Numbered from the stretch's first letter, positions 15,050 to 21,545 are shown. The stretch is 27,453 nucleotides of DNA from a virus (IMGVR_UViG_3300021495_000015:1-27453); one strand, 5' to 3'. Notes: generated by a model not told the origin, from the sequence alone. A program made the numbers and translations.

Positions 15050-15175
15050 AAATTCCTCTAATTATAAATAGTCTTTAAACTATATAAACCTTACTATTAT
15101 AATAAAGAACTATTATTAATGAAATAGTTTTAATAAATAACTAATTAACTAAAATATTAAAGAAAAGTAAACTAA
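15050..15175 (-). promoter_or_regulatory. Repeated promoter cassette, copy 3
   Basis: Same layout as copies 1 and 2. TATA box TTTATATAG read leftward (about 15,080-15,088), preceded by TATTATAATAGTAAGG. Belongs to a second subtype with copies 4 and 5, which share AAAGAACTATTATTAAT and AGTTTTAATAAATAACTAATT on the plus strand. It drives the unit at 14,471-15,034. Confidence 0.85.
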
Positions 15176-15177
15176 AA

Positions 15178-15519
15178 TCAATATTCCGAAGGAAGTAATA
15201 AAACTCTATCAATTAAGTAAAGCTTTTGCTCCTCAAATGGAAAATCAGTAAAGGGAATTACTTGCCTAACAATTACAGGTTCATCTGTATCCTCTTTCAT
15301 TGTTAATACTGCTTTATTATCCTTAACTTTTAACTCCCAAATCTGGAAGGGAGTATTTTTTACTTTTTCTTTTATTTGCCATGAAGCTATAGCATCAATT
15401 AGCCAATAGGCCTCTGCATTATCTGCAAGATACTTAACCCCACTAGTGAAAATTATTCCTAATGGGTGCCTGTAATAATCCCCCCCTCCTATAAATTGTG
15501 CTAACTCTTCTTTTTTCAT
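15178..15519 (-). CDS. DUF6876-like protein
   Basis: A 113-residue protein with a pattern I recall from the DUF6876 family of mobile elements: Y-Y-R-H-P-L-G-I-I-F-T-S-G-V-K-Y-L-A-D-N-A near the N-terminus, A-Y-W-L-I-D-A-I-A-S-W-Q in the middle, F-Q-I-W-E-L-K-V and T-D-F-P-F with L-L-L-P-S-E-Y at the end. The biochemical role of the family is unknown to me. ATG 15519 is chosen because GGAGG lies ten bases upstream; the TTG at 15528 is too close to it. The gene starts five bases after the stop of the small gene upstream in the copy-4 operon. Confidence 0.65.
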   Translation of the reverse strand: MKKEELAQFIGGGDYYRHPLGIIFTSGVKYLADNAEAYWLIDAIASWQIKEKVKNTPFQIWELKVKDNKAVLTMKEDTDEPVIVRQVIPFTDFPFEEQKLYLIDRVLLLPSEY

Positions 15520-15524
15520 TTTTT

Positions 15525-15689
15525 TCAAACCTCCATTATTATTACTTCGTCAAAAATATACTCATTTGTATCCACGTAATAAAATAATTTCGTTGCCCAA
15601 GTCCATCTAACTTTTCTACCGCTTTTAAGGTCTTGATACTCTGGTTCTCCCCACCAAGTTTGTCCTATTTTCTTTAAATTTACACTCAT
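15525..15689 (-). CDS. Hypothetical small protein, 54 aa, first gene of copy-4 operon
   Basis: A 54-residue frame starting M-S-V-N-L-K-K-I-G-Q-T-W-W-G-E-P-E-Y and continuing R-K-V-R-W-T-W-A-T-K-L-F-Y-Y-V-D, ending D-E-V-I-I-M-E-V. Tryptophan- and tyrosine-rich, probably a small beta fold. AAGGAGATGAT precedes the ATG by a normal distance, promoter cassette copy 4 lies directly upstream, and the DUF6876-like gene follows, so it is very likely real despite its size. Confidence 0.65.
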   Translation of the reverse strand: MSVNLKKIGQTWWGEPEYQDLKSGRKVRWTWATKLFYYVDTNEYIFDEVIIMEV

Positions 15690-15703
15690 TTTTATCATCT
15701 CCT

Positions 15704-15831
15704 TAAATTCCTCTAATTATAGATAGTCTTTAAACTATATAAAGCTTACTATTATAATAAAGAACTATTATTAATAAAAAAGTTTTAATAAATAACTAAT
15801 TGACTAAAAAGATAAAGAAAAGTAAACTAAA
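15704..15831 (-). promoter_or_regulatory. Repeated promoter cassette, copy 4
   Basis: TATA box TTTATATAG read leftward (about 15,734-15,742) behind TATTATAATAGTAAGC; outer half with AATTAGTTATTTATTAA as in the other copies. It drives 15,178-15,689. Its outer edge abuts the palindrome upstream of the divergent regulator gene at 15,884. Confidence 0.85.
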
Positions 15832-15832
15832 T

Positions 15833-15875
15833 TTTAAATAACAACCGATAACTTTTTTAGCAGTTGTTATTTAAA
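15833..15875. promoter_or_regulatory. Perfect 13-bp inverted repeat, candidate operator
   Basis: TTTAAATAACAAC (15,833-15,845) and GTTGTTATTTAAA (15,863-15,875) are exact reverse complements separated by 17 bases, which include a T-run. The repeat lies between two divergent units and ends eight bases before the start of a winged-helix gene. It may be an autoregulatory operator; an RNA hairpin over the translation start is the alternative. Confidence 0.55.
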
Positions 15876-15883
15876 TTTAAAAT

Positions 15884-16357
15884 ATGAAATTACTAGAAAA
15901 ATTATTTGGAGTTAATCCAGATAAAATTAAGGAGTTAGAAACCAATTTAGTCATTATTCAAGAAAAAATTACGGCCTTAGAGAAAACCCAAGATTTGCTT
16001 TTAAATGAAATGAAAAACTTGAGAAAAGATTTAACAGATAAAGCAAGTAAAGAAACATTAAGACAGATTGAAAGGGAACTTTCTGAAGTGGGAAACTTAA
16101 TACAACTTCTTTCTGTGTATGTTCTACATGAAAAGGAAGCTATAGAAGGCCCGTCTATTAATTCTGAAGTAGAAAGTTTAGAGAATATTATTCTAAACCT
16201 TATTAAGTCTGGTTATGACACTCCCTCTAGTTTAATTCATAAAGTTACTGTAGGAACAGGGAAATTATATGAGGTTTTAAACCATTTAATAGCTAAGAAA
16301 AAACTTAGAAAAATCAAGAAAGGTAAGAGAGTTTATTATGTAGTAGTTGAAGACTAG
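15884..16357 (+). CDS. Coiled-coil plus winged-helix DNA-binding protein (regulator candidate)
   Basis: A 157-residue protein. Residues about 12-105 form long charged helices with heptad spacing (L-E-T-N-L-V-I-I-Q-E-K-I-T-A-L-E, and a later I-E-R-E-L-S-E-V-G-N-L-I-Q-L-L), as in a dimerising coiled coil. The last ~50 residues resemble a winged helix: S-L-I-H-K-V-T-V-G-T-G-K-L-Y-E-V-L-N-H-L, then K-K-L-R-K-I-K-K-G-K-R-V-Y-Y-V-V as the wing. It is the only rightward gene in the leftward cluster. No clear ribosome binding site precedes the ATG, only the palindrome ending eight bases away, so the transcript may be nearly leaderless. Likely a transcription regulator, perhaps of the adjacent cassette promoters. 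Confidence 0.75.
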   Translation: MKLLEKLFGVNPDKIKELETNLVIIQEKITALEKTQDLLLNEMKNLRKDLTDKASKETLRQIERELSEVGNLIQLLSVYVLHEKEAIEGPSINSEVESLENIILNLIKSGYDTPSSLIHKVTVGTGKLYEVLNHLIAKKKLRKIKKGKRVYYVVVED

Positions 16358-16399
16358 AAACCATTTTTCTAAACTAAAAAAAGATTAAAAAAGTAAATT
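16358..16399. terminator. Poly-T/poly-A stretch between convergent genes
   Basis: CATTTTTCTAAAC followed by two A-runs (AAAAAAAG, AAAAAAG) lies between the ends of the rightward regulator gene and the leftward 16,400 gene, giving T-runs on both strands. It is a plausible bidirectional archaeal terminator; there is no strong hairpin. Confidence 0.4.
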
Positions 16400-16552
16400 T
16401 CAAAAAGGCCAACTATAATCATCAAGGGCCTTATACTCTTTATACAATTCATGTATTTGGTCCTTTAAAATTTGCCTAACTATTAAATTATCTGTTTTTG
16501 ATAAGGCCTCTTCCTTCCGTTTAATTACATTAAATAACTCCCTCTTATTCAT
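16400..16552 (-). CDS. Hypothetical small helical protein, 50 aa
   Basis: A 50-residue frame, M-N-K-R-E-L-F-N-V-I-K-R-K-E-E-A-L-S then I-V-R-Q-I-L-K-D-Q-I-H-E-L-Y-K-E-Y, ending Y-S-W-P-F. It looks like a helical hairpin. GGGGTGG precedes the ATG by six bases and the gene starts one base after the zinc-finger gene, as the last member of the copy-5 operon. No family recognised. Confidence 0.6.
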   Translation of the reverse strand: MNKRELFNVIKRKEEALSKTDNLIVRQILKDQIHELYKEYKALDDYSWPF

Positions 16553-16553
16553 T

Positions 16554-16700
16554 TTAATCCACCCCTATAAATAATATAAACTGCTGAAAGTGAGGATTTA
16601 TAAAGTAATTAGGGTGCTTCTCATGTAAGTGTTTTACTGCTTCAACGTAATAATCAAAAGTTTCCCCACAAATAATACACTTCCATTGTTTCTTATTCAT
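16554..16700 (-). CDS. Single C2H2 zinc-finger protein, 48 aa
   Basis: A 48-residue protein built around one classical finger: W-K-C-I-I-C-G-E-T-F then a helix ending A-V-K-H-L-H-E-K-H, giving C-x2-C-x12-H-x4-H (or x14-H-x2-H). Short C2H2 proteins are frequent in archaeal viruses and are usually thought to bind DNA or protein. The ATG overlaps the previous gene's stop region by eight bases, so translation is coupled. The rest is a short aromatic tail (H-F-Q-Q-F-I-L-F-I-G-V-D). Confidence 0.75.
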   Translation of the reverse strand: MNKKQWKCIICGETFDYYVEAVKHLHEKHPNYFINPHFQQFILFIGVD

Positions 16701-16923
16701 GCTTTTCCCTCACTTTATTAAATTCAACGCCTAATAGAAAAACCCGAGCTTCTCTTAAAGATAAGAAAGCAATTATAAATTCTCCCTTATCATTAAGAGC
16801 GTAATACAGATTTTTCTTTCGGTTTTGAGCTTTTCCTGAAGACCCAGCTTTATAAGGTTTTTTTACTAAGTATAAATTACACTTCTCAAACTCTTTTTGC
16901 ATGAAGGAGAAAGTAGGCCTCAT
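16693..16923 (-). CDS. Hypothetical basic protein, 76 aa
   Basis: No family recognised. Basic protein M-R-P-T-F-S-F-M-Q-K-E-F-E-K-C-N with K-A-G-S-S-G-K-A-Q-N-R-K-K-N-L-Y-Y in the middle and E-F-I-I-A-F-L-S-L-R-E-A-R-V-F-L-L-G later. The basic loop could contact nucleic acid. ATG 16923 is chosen because GGAGG sits seven to nine bases upstream; the in-frame GTG at 16968 overlaps the previous stop but lacks such a site. Second gene of the copy-5 operon. Confidence 0.65.
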   Translation of the reverse strand: MRPTFSFMQKEFEKCNLYLVKKPYKAGSSGKAQNRKKNLYYALNDKGEFIIAFLSLREARVFLLGVEFNKVREKHE

Positions 16924-16964
16924 ACTAACTCCTCCAAATAATATTTTTAATGCTATCCATTTTA

Positions 16965-17276
16965 TCACTCCCCATAAACAAGCATTTCTAACATTTCGTC
17001 GATTGTTAAATCTTGGTATTCGTCCACTCTTGGGATTAAAAGGGCCTTTAAGTTTTTATCCCAAACTGCAGTTTTAAGAAACCCCTTCTCCGTTAAAAAA
17101 TCCCTAAGTTGGGATTTGAGTTTCCCATACTTTTTTCTCCCTATGTAAAGAGGGAATTTAACGGCGAACGTATCACTTTCCACTTCTTCAATTACAACTT
17201 TAATGTGCTGTTTTTCAAAGAATTGGCTTAATTCCTCCCTCTCCAAATAGATAGTTTTTATTTTTTCTTCTTCCAC
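16965..17276 (-). CDS. Hypothetical protein, 103 aa, first gene of copy-5 operon
   Basis: No family recognised. Mixed alpha/beta protein with an early E-E-L-S-Q-F-F-E-K-Q-H-I-K-V-V-I, a strand-like F-A-V-K-F-P-L-Y-I-G-R-K-K-Y-G-K-L-K and a C-terminal acidic helix (T-I-D-E-M-L-E-M-L-V-Y-G-E). It starts at GTG 17276, eight bases after GGAGG in the leader element CCTAACGGGAGG, which recurs before the MCM, nuclease and other genes. Confidence 0.65.
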   Translation of the reverse strand: MEEEKIKTIYLEREELSQFFEKQHIKVVIEEVESDTFAVKFPLYIGRKKYGKLKSQLRDFLTEKGFLKTAVWDKNLKALLIPRVDEYQDLTIDEMLEMLVYGE

Positions 17277-17304
17277 TTTATCATCCTCCCGTTAGGTTCT
17301 TAAT

Positions 17305-17410
17305 ATTAAATAGGCCTTAAAGTATATAAACCTTACTATTATAATAAAGAACTATTATTAATGAAATAGTTTTAATAAATAACTAATTGACTAAAAAGTT
17401 AAAGAAAAGT
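17305..17410 (-). promoter_or_regulatory. Repeated promoter cassette, copy 5
   Basis: TATA box TTTATATAC read leftward (about 17,322-17,330) behind TATTATAATAGTAAGG; the outer half matches copies 3 and 4 closely (AGTTTTAATAAATAACTAATTGACTAAAAAG on the plus strand, given here as one aligned block in three parts). Its leader differs, carrying CCTAACGGGAGG. It drives 16,400-17,276 and lies just downstream of the MCM gene. Confidence 0.85.
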
Positions 17411-17412
17411 AA

Positions 17413-19449
17413 TTATAATGCGGAAATCTTAATAAGGCCTCCTACAGTTGAAAAAATCTTTTTCTTTTTCTCTAAAAAGGCAATACCCTTATCCACATCC
17501 TTTTTAGATAACCCTTGCTTTTTAGCTTCTTTTAGTAACTCAATATAACTAACTCCCTGCCCATCATCTAACGCTTTAATTAAATCCATTAACTTTTCAG
17601 CCTTCTGAATACTACTCATACTTTGCCCCATTTCTAAAATCATGTAATCTATTTCCCCAGTTTCAGGGTCAAGTAACATATCCCTCCAAGTATATTCTAA
17701 AAGTTTAATTACTGCTTGGACATCAGACTTTTCCACAATAGGGCTTAACCTCATTTTAGCATAAGCTTCTGAAAGTCTTATTATGGCCTCTAACTGTCTC
17801 GGGGTAATTGGTAACGTTTTAACATTATTCTCCTCTTCTGTATTTTTAGTTCTAGTTCTAACATCCACGTAATACTTTATAGCCTTGTCCATTGCTTCTC
17901 GAGAAAACTTAGGCTTAATATTCCGTTTAGCATAAGCGATATACTTTTTAAGCAGTTCAAAGGGGATTGGGATATCTACCTCCTCTTGTTGCCTTACCTT
18001 AAAAATATGTTGAGCTATTAAACTATCTTTTACAGGGTTAGGCTCATCCCTTAATATAAAAATTAAGTCAAACCTACTAATTAGAGTTGGTGGTAAATCA
18101 ATTTGTTCCGTTAATAATTTCTCTGGTAAAAACTTTCCTGCAATAGGGTTAGCTGCAGCTATAATTGTAGTTCTTGCATTTAAAGTTACAGTTATTCCTG
18201 CTTTGGCTACACTAACAGTATTCTGCTCCATTGCTTCGTGAATAGCTGACCTGTCCTTACTACTCATTTTTTCAAGCTCATCAATAGCTGCAACTCCCCC
18301 ATCAGCTAGAACTAAAACCCCAGCTTCTAAAATCCACGACCCAGTTAATTCATCCCTAACTGCACTAGCAGTAAGGCCTGCTGCTGAAACTCCCTTGCCA
18401 CTAGTATAAATACTTCTCGGTGTAATATTTACAATACTCTTTAATAATTGACTTTTAGCTAAACCCGGGTCGCCTACTAAAAGCACGTGTGAAATTCCCC
18501 TTAACCTTGTTTTATTATTTAATACTACCTCATTACCACCAAATAATGCTAAAGCAAGGCCCAATTTTACCTCTTCATAACCATACACTTCTGGTGCTAT
18601 AGATTTAGTTATTCGTTCTACTATATCAGGCCTTTGGGCCAATTCTAGTATTTTTTCTTCATCCTCTTTTGTAATCTCTATCCTTTCATAATCTTCCGTA
18701 TCCTTTTCAATCCAATTAGCTACTAGAATTCGTTTAAATGTGGAAAATTTAGCCTCTTTTCTTGGTAAAACTTTATAAACTGCTGTAATTCTTACTTTAT
18801 CCCCTGCATTTACTTTATCTACTAAATCATCTAAAATTATTACTTCAACATACCTTGGGGTTTCATTACCTTGTAAATTCTCATATAAATCTTGAACTCT
18901 CACTATTTGGTGAGGCATCCACTTACTCTTTTCTAAATCTAACTCAATATCCCTACTTCCGCAATCTTCACATTTATTAGGCTTAACGAAAGGTAAGTAA
19001 GGTTTTTGTAATAAGGCCATTTCATTCCCGCAATCCTTACAAATAAATACTGAATAATAAGGATAATCTTCGGGGTCTCGTTTTAACACTACAATTCCTT
19101 CAACTTGAACAAACTTATTAATATACTCTGGAGCTAAATCTTTAACTAAAATAGTTTTAGATAAATTATGTATATGGACTTTTATTGGTTTTTTTGGGTA
19201 TTCATATAATACTTCCTCATAAAAAAGCTTTACTGCCTCTTCCATTGCTGAAATAACCTCTTCTGGGTTTTCTAATAGGGCCTCTGCTAACTCTGGTTCG
19301 TATGCACTAATATTTTGGTAATCTATTACAAAAGGCTTATCTAAAACTGCAAAATCTGTTATTAAATTCTTGTATTTATGGCCTTCCTTTTCATTAAAAT
19401 AAGTTCTAAAGATTTTAAGGCTTTTCTCAATTATTTCTTCTCTATCCAT
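17413..19449 (-). CDS. mcm: MCM replicative DNA helicase
   Basis: A 678-residue protein with the full archaeal MCM architecture: an N-terminal OB/zinc domain with C-x2-C (137, 140) and C-x2-C (160, 163); an AAA+ core with Walker A G-D-P-G-L-A-K-S-Q near 326-334, Walker B A-A-I-D-E-L-E near 387-393, sensor 1 A-A-A-N-P near 431-435 and the arginine finger in L-I-S-R-F-D-L-I near 457-464; and a C-terminal winged helix (last ~70 residues). It unwinds DNA 3' to 5' as a hexamer ahead of the fork. All key residues appear intact, so it should be active and lets the virus start replication with its own helicase. ATG 19449 follows CTAACGGGAGG by nine to ten bases. It has its own promoter. Confidence 0.97.
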   Translation of the reverse strand: MDREEIIEKSLKIFRTYFNEKEGHKYKNLITDFAVLDKPFVIDYQNISAYEPELAEALLENPEEVISAMEEAVKLFYEEVLYEYPKKPIKVHIHNLSKTILVKDLAPEYINKFVQVEGIVVLKRDPEDYPYYSVFICKDCGNEMALLQKPYLPFVKPNKCEDCGSRDIELDLEKSKWMPHQIVRVQDLYENLQGNETPRYVEVIILDDLVDKVNAGDKVRITAVYKVLPRKEAKFSTFKRILVANWIEKDTEDYERIEITKEDEEKILELAQRPDIVERITKSIAPEVYGYEEVKLGLALALFGGNEVVLNNKTRLRGISHVLLVGDPGLAKSQLLKSIVNITPRSIYTSGKGVSAAGLTASAVRDELTGSWILEAGVLVLADGGVAAIDELEKMSSKDRSAIHEAMEQNTVSVAKAGITVTLNARTTIIAAANPIAGKFLPEKLLTEQIDLPPTLISRFDLIFILRDEPNPVKDSLIAQHIFKVRQQEEVDIPIPFELLKKYIAYAKRNIKPKFSREAMDKAIKYYVDVRTRTKNTEEENNVKTLPITPRQLEAIIRLSEAYAKMRLSPIVEKSDVQAVIKLLEYTWRDMLLDPETGEIDYMILEMGQSMSSIQKAEKLMDLIKALDDGQGVSYIELLKEAKKQGLSKKDVDKGIAFLEKKKKIFSTVGGLIKISAL

Positions 19450-19484
19450 TTATTTACACCTCCCGTTAGTATAATCTTAATTAG

Positions 19485-19525
19485 AAGTCTATTTATATAA
19501 ACCTTTCTATTAAAATAAACTTTTT
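19485..19525 (-). promoter_or_regulatory. Promoter of the MCM gene
   Basis: Read leftward: GTTTATTTTAATAG, BRE-like GAAAGG, then TATA box TTTATATAAATAG (about 19,489-19,500), about 40-50 bases before the ATG. The TATA and upstream AATAG parts match the cassette promoters, but the far-upstream cassette half is missing. Confidence 0.75.
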
Positions 19526-19560
19526 TAGAAATAATTTTAAAATCCCCTATTAACCGAAAT

Positions 19561-19578
19561 AATAAAAAAATAAAATAA
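19561..19578 (-). terminator. T-rich tract after the nuclease gene
   Basis: Read leftward, the nuclease stop is followed by TTATTTTATTTTTTTATTATT, which would suit T-tract termination before the MCM promoter. No hairpin is seen. Confidence 0.4.
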
Positions 19579-20325
19579 TTAAACACCCCTACAAACATTC
19601 CGATAACTACACATTGAGCACAAAAAGGAGAATTTCCCTTGTGGTTCAACCCCATTAATCATTTGCTTTCGGAGCATTATAATATTATTTAAAACCTTTT
19701 GAATATCTCCCTGTAACCCCGAAGTATAAATTACTTCTTTAACACAATAAGTAGGGCCTCCTAAGAAAACTAATTTTAATTTTAAATCATCCCCATTACT
19801 CCTTCCTGACTTATGCATTAGGATTTTATACAATCCTAACTGTAACATATACTCCTTACTAATACTCCTACTACCCTTACCACTTTTAAAATCCCAAATA
19901 GTATGGTCCACTACTAAATCAGGAGTTCCAACTAATTTAAACCCATCATTTAATTCAAGACTCATTTTTTCTTCAACTAATTTAATTACCTCCCTTTTAT
20001 GTGAATACTCCATTAAATGGGCCTTATAAAACGTTAAGAAATTTCTCCACTCCAAATTAAGTTCTTCTTTTAACTTACTCTTAAGTAACTCAGATAAATC
20101 TAATTCATCTACATTTTTAGAAATATCCCAATACCGATTTACTCCTTTTTTAATTAAATTAGCTTTTAAAAATTCCTCAATATGGCTATGGAGTAAATGA
20201 CCCCTAAGAATATAATAATGTTCTGGGGCTTTAGGAAACCCTTTAACCCTAAACCACGCTGGTTTTGGGCAGGAGTAACTTTCAGTTACTGAAATATTCC
20301 TTAAACTTTCAATATTATACTCCAT
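19579..20325 (-). CDS. Cas4/RecB-like Fe-S nuclease
   Basis: A protein of about 248 residues in the PD-(D/E)xK superfamily. The catalytic core reads G-T-P-D-L-V-V-D at about 133-140 and W-D-F-K-S-G-K-G at 144-151 (Asp, then D-x-K), with a conserved upstream G-H at 42-43 and Q-L-G-L-Y-K downstream. A Cys at 19 and three at the C-terminus (C236-x2-C239-x5-C245) match the Fe-S cluster ligands of Cas4-type nucleases. Such enzymes trim DNA ends in recombination or replication; with no CRISPR array or cas1/cas2 nearby, a replication/recombination role is likelier. ATG 20325 has GAGGGG just upstream; a TTG at 20379, behind CCTAACGGGAGG, would add 18 residues and cannot be excluded. Confidence 0.85.
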   Translation of the reverse strand: MEYNIESLRNISVTESYSCPKPAWFRVKGFPKAPEHYYILRGHLLHSHIEEFLKANLIKKGVNRYWDISKNVDELDLSELLKSKLKEELNLEWRNFLTFYKAHLMEYSHKREVIKLVEEKMSLELNDGFKLVGTPDLVVDHTIWDFKSGKGSRSISKEYMLQLGLYKILMHKSGRSNGDDLKLKLVFLGGPTYCVKEVIYTSGLQGDIQKVLNNIIMLRKQMINGVEPQGKFSFLCSMCSYRNVCRGV

Positions 20326-20416
20326 TTCTATCCCCTCTTTTAAACCATAAATATTATAAACTCTCACTCCAATTATCAAATAGCCTCCCGTTAGGTTAAA
20401 ATTTTTAGAGGCTTAC

Positions 20417-20446
20417 AGGTGGGGGGAGACTTCCCACCCTCCACCT
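20417..20446 (-). other. GC-rich hairpin between nuclease and DUF1599-like genes
   Basis: In an otherwise AT-rich region, AGGTGGGGGGAGAC followed by TTCCCACCCTCCACCT can fold in two ways: GGTGGG with CCCACC, or AGGTGG with CCACCT enclosing a smaller GGGA/TCCC stem. It starts ten bases after the upstream gene's stop. There is no long T-run after it, so RNA processing, transcript stability or a protein-binding site are as likely as termination. Confidence 0.55.
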
Positions 20447-20456
20447 ACTATGAAAT

Positions 20457-20828
20457 TCACTCTTTTAACCCGATATACTCTTTAGGGCCTTTATTAGCTA
20501 TTTCTTCTCTCTGGGAAAGATAATAAGCTAAAATAACACAATAATTAGCTAAATCTAACAAAGTATCCTTAACTGTTTCATTCTGAACTAAAAAATGGCC
20601 CTTTTGTAAGAATACTGATAACCTACTAACTTTATCCATCATTCTAATAAAAATTGCTTTATCCGCAGTAGCAATATTCATTTGTTCTGCTAGTTTAAAA
20701 TTGGATAATGGGTCATCCCCTGCTGAGTAATCTTGATTTTTCTTTTGTAAAATAGCTTCTGCATCCTTATAAAAAGTGTGGGCGAATGCTAAAAAAGTAG
20801 CATTCCCCTTTCTTATATCCTCACTCAT
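20457..20828 (-). CDS. DUF1599/Nmad1-like nucleotide-metabolism protein
   Basis: A 123-residue, all-helical protein with the pattern I recall for DUF1599 (nucleotide modification associated domain 1, distantly MazG-like): K-N-Q-D-Y-S-A-G-D-D-P-L-S-N-F at about 30-44, R-M-M-D-K-V-S-R at 62-69, and E-T-V-K-D-T-L-L-D-L-A-N-Y at 84-96. The acidic and basic residues in these blocks could form a metal/nucleotide site. Members occur in phages and are linked to nucleotide or base modification, but the reaction here is unknown. ATG 20828 is preferred (GAAGGGTG just upstream) over GTG 20837. It is 30 bases after the stop of 20,859-21,206 and probably shares its transcript. Confidence 0.75.
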   Translation of the reverse strand: MSEDIRKGNATFLAFAHTFYKDAEAILQKKNQDYSAGDDPLSNFKLAEQMNIATADKAIFIRMMDKVSRLSVFLQKGHFLVQNETVKDTLLDLANYCVILAYYLSQREEIANKGPKEYIGLKE

Positions 20829-20858
20829 GTTGAACACCCTTCGTTGGAGGCGAAAGAA

Positions 20859-21206
20859 TTAATCCTCATTTATGAAGATATAATAATGCAGTTTATTTTT
20901 TTTACTTAGCCTTTGTTCTAACTTTACTTTAATTGTTTCATCAGGGAAATTAATTGGGAAGTCTAAAAATTGCTTTCCTTGCCCCATTAAAACTTTTGAT
21001 ACTGTATTCATAAAATATTTTTTCCCGTCCTTATCAATATGGAAACTCATGTATTCACTATTAGTTTCAGGGTTTACTCTAGGGAAAACCCCTTCAACCA
21101 CAAAAACCTCCCCAATTAATTCTTCAGGTTTTATTTTTTCTCTTTCTACATCATCTTCTTTAAAAACCTCTTCTACAACTTCATCCATCGTATATTGTTT
21201 ACCCAT
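20859..21206 (-). CDS. Hypothetical acidic protein, 115 aa, possibly OB-like
   Basis: No family recognised with confidence. After a charged N-terminal helix (M-D-E-V-V-E-E-V-F-K-E-D-D) the protein is strand-rich: G-E-V-F-V-V-E-G-V-F-P-R-V, Y-M-S-F-H-I-D-K-D-G-K-K-Y-F-M and T-I-K-V-K-L-E-Q-R-L, ending H-Y-Y-I-F-I-N-E-D. The strand layout and acidic end would suit a small single-strand DNA-binding OB fold in a replication module, but this is inference only. GGAGG lies nine bases before the ATG. First gene of the leftward operon. Confidence 0.65.
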   Translation of the reverse strand: MGKQYTMDEVVEEVFKEDDVEREKIKPEELIGEVFVVEGVFPRVNPETNSEYMSFHIDKDGKKYFMNTVSKVLMGQGKQFLDFPINFPDETIKVKLEQRLSKKNKLHYYIFINED

Positions 21207-21245
21207 TTATACCAACCTCCATAAATTTCTTAATATTAAATTAGG

Positions 21246-21275
21246 CTTATCACTTATAAACTTTTCTATTAAAAT
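21246..21275 (-). promoter_or_regulatory. Promoter of the 20,859-21,206 operon
   Basis: Read leftward: GTTTATTTTAATAG, BRE-like GAAAAG, TATA box TTTATAAGTG, about 50 bases before the ATG. The upstream AATAGAAAAG is the same as in cassette copies 1 and 2. Confidence 0.7.
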
Positions 21276-21453
21276 AAACTTCTTACTAAACTCTTATTAA
21301 AGAACCAAAATTAATTATCAACCTACTTACTTAAAAAATCAAGTAATCATTAGATTATAACCAAGTTATTAAAATCAATAACACAATTATAAAATATTCT
21401 ATTTCAGGAAAAGTATATAGGGGAAAATTTTAAATTATTTATTAATATACTTC

Positions 21454-21505
21454 TATTTAATAATAATATTAATAATTTTATTTATTTATTTATTTACCTT
21501 TATTT
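21454..21505 (-). repeat. 52-bp sequence, right copy (inverted relative to 329-380)
   Basis: Exact reverse complement of 329-380. It lies downstream of the terminator of the leftward 21,581 gene, reading in the same sense relative to that gene as the left copy does relative to the head gene. Flanking bases on both sides remain partly alike. Confidence 0.8.
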
Positions 21506-21545
21506 TACCTATAGTCTTTTCTCAGAAGAGAGTTGATATTAAAAA

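Noticed and set aside
13662-17412. CRISPR array
   Set aside because: The repeated units are about 105-125 bases, imperfect, separated by genes, and contain promoters; not short repeats with spacers.
19431-19655. Leftward frame with a short hydrophobic stretch upstream of MCM
   Set aside because: It overlaps the nuclease gene in another frame, runs through the MCM promoter and has no ribosome binding site; a shadow.
21049-21300. Rightward frame across the promoter of the 20,859 operon
   Set aside because: Overlaps a real leftward gene and its promoter; composition rich in Ser/Thr as in antisense frames.
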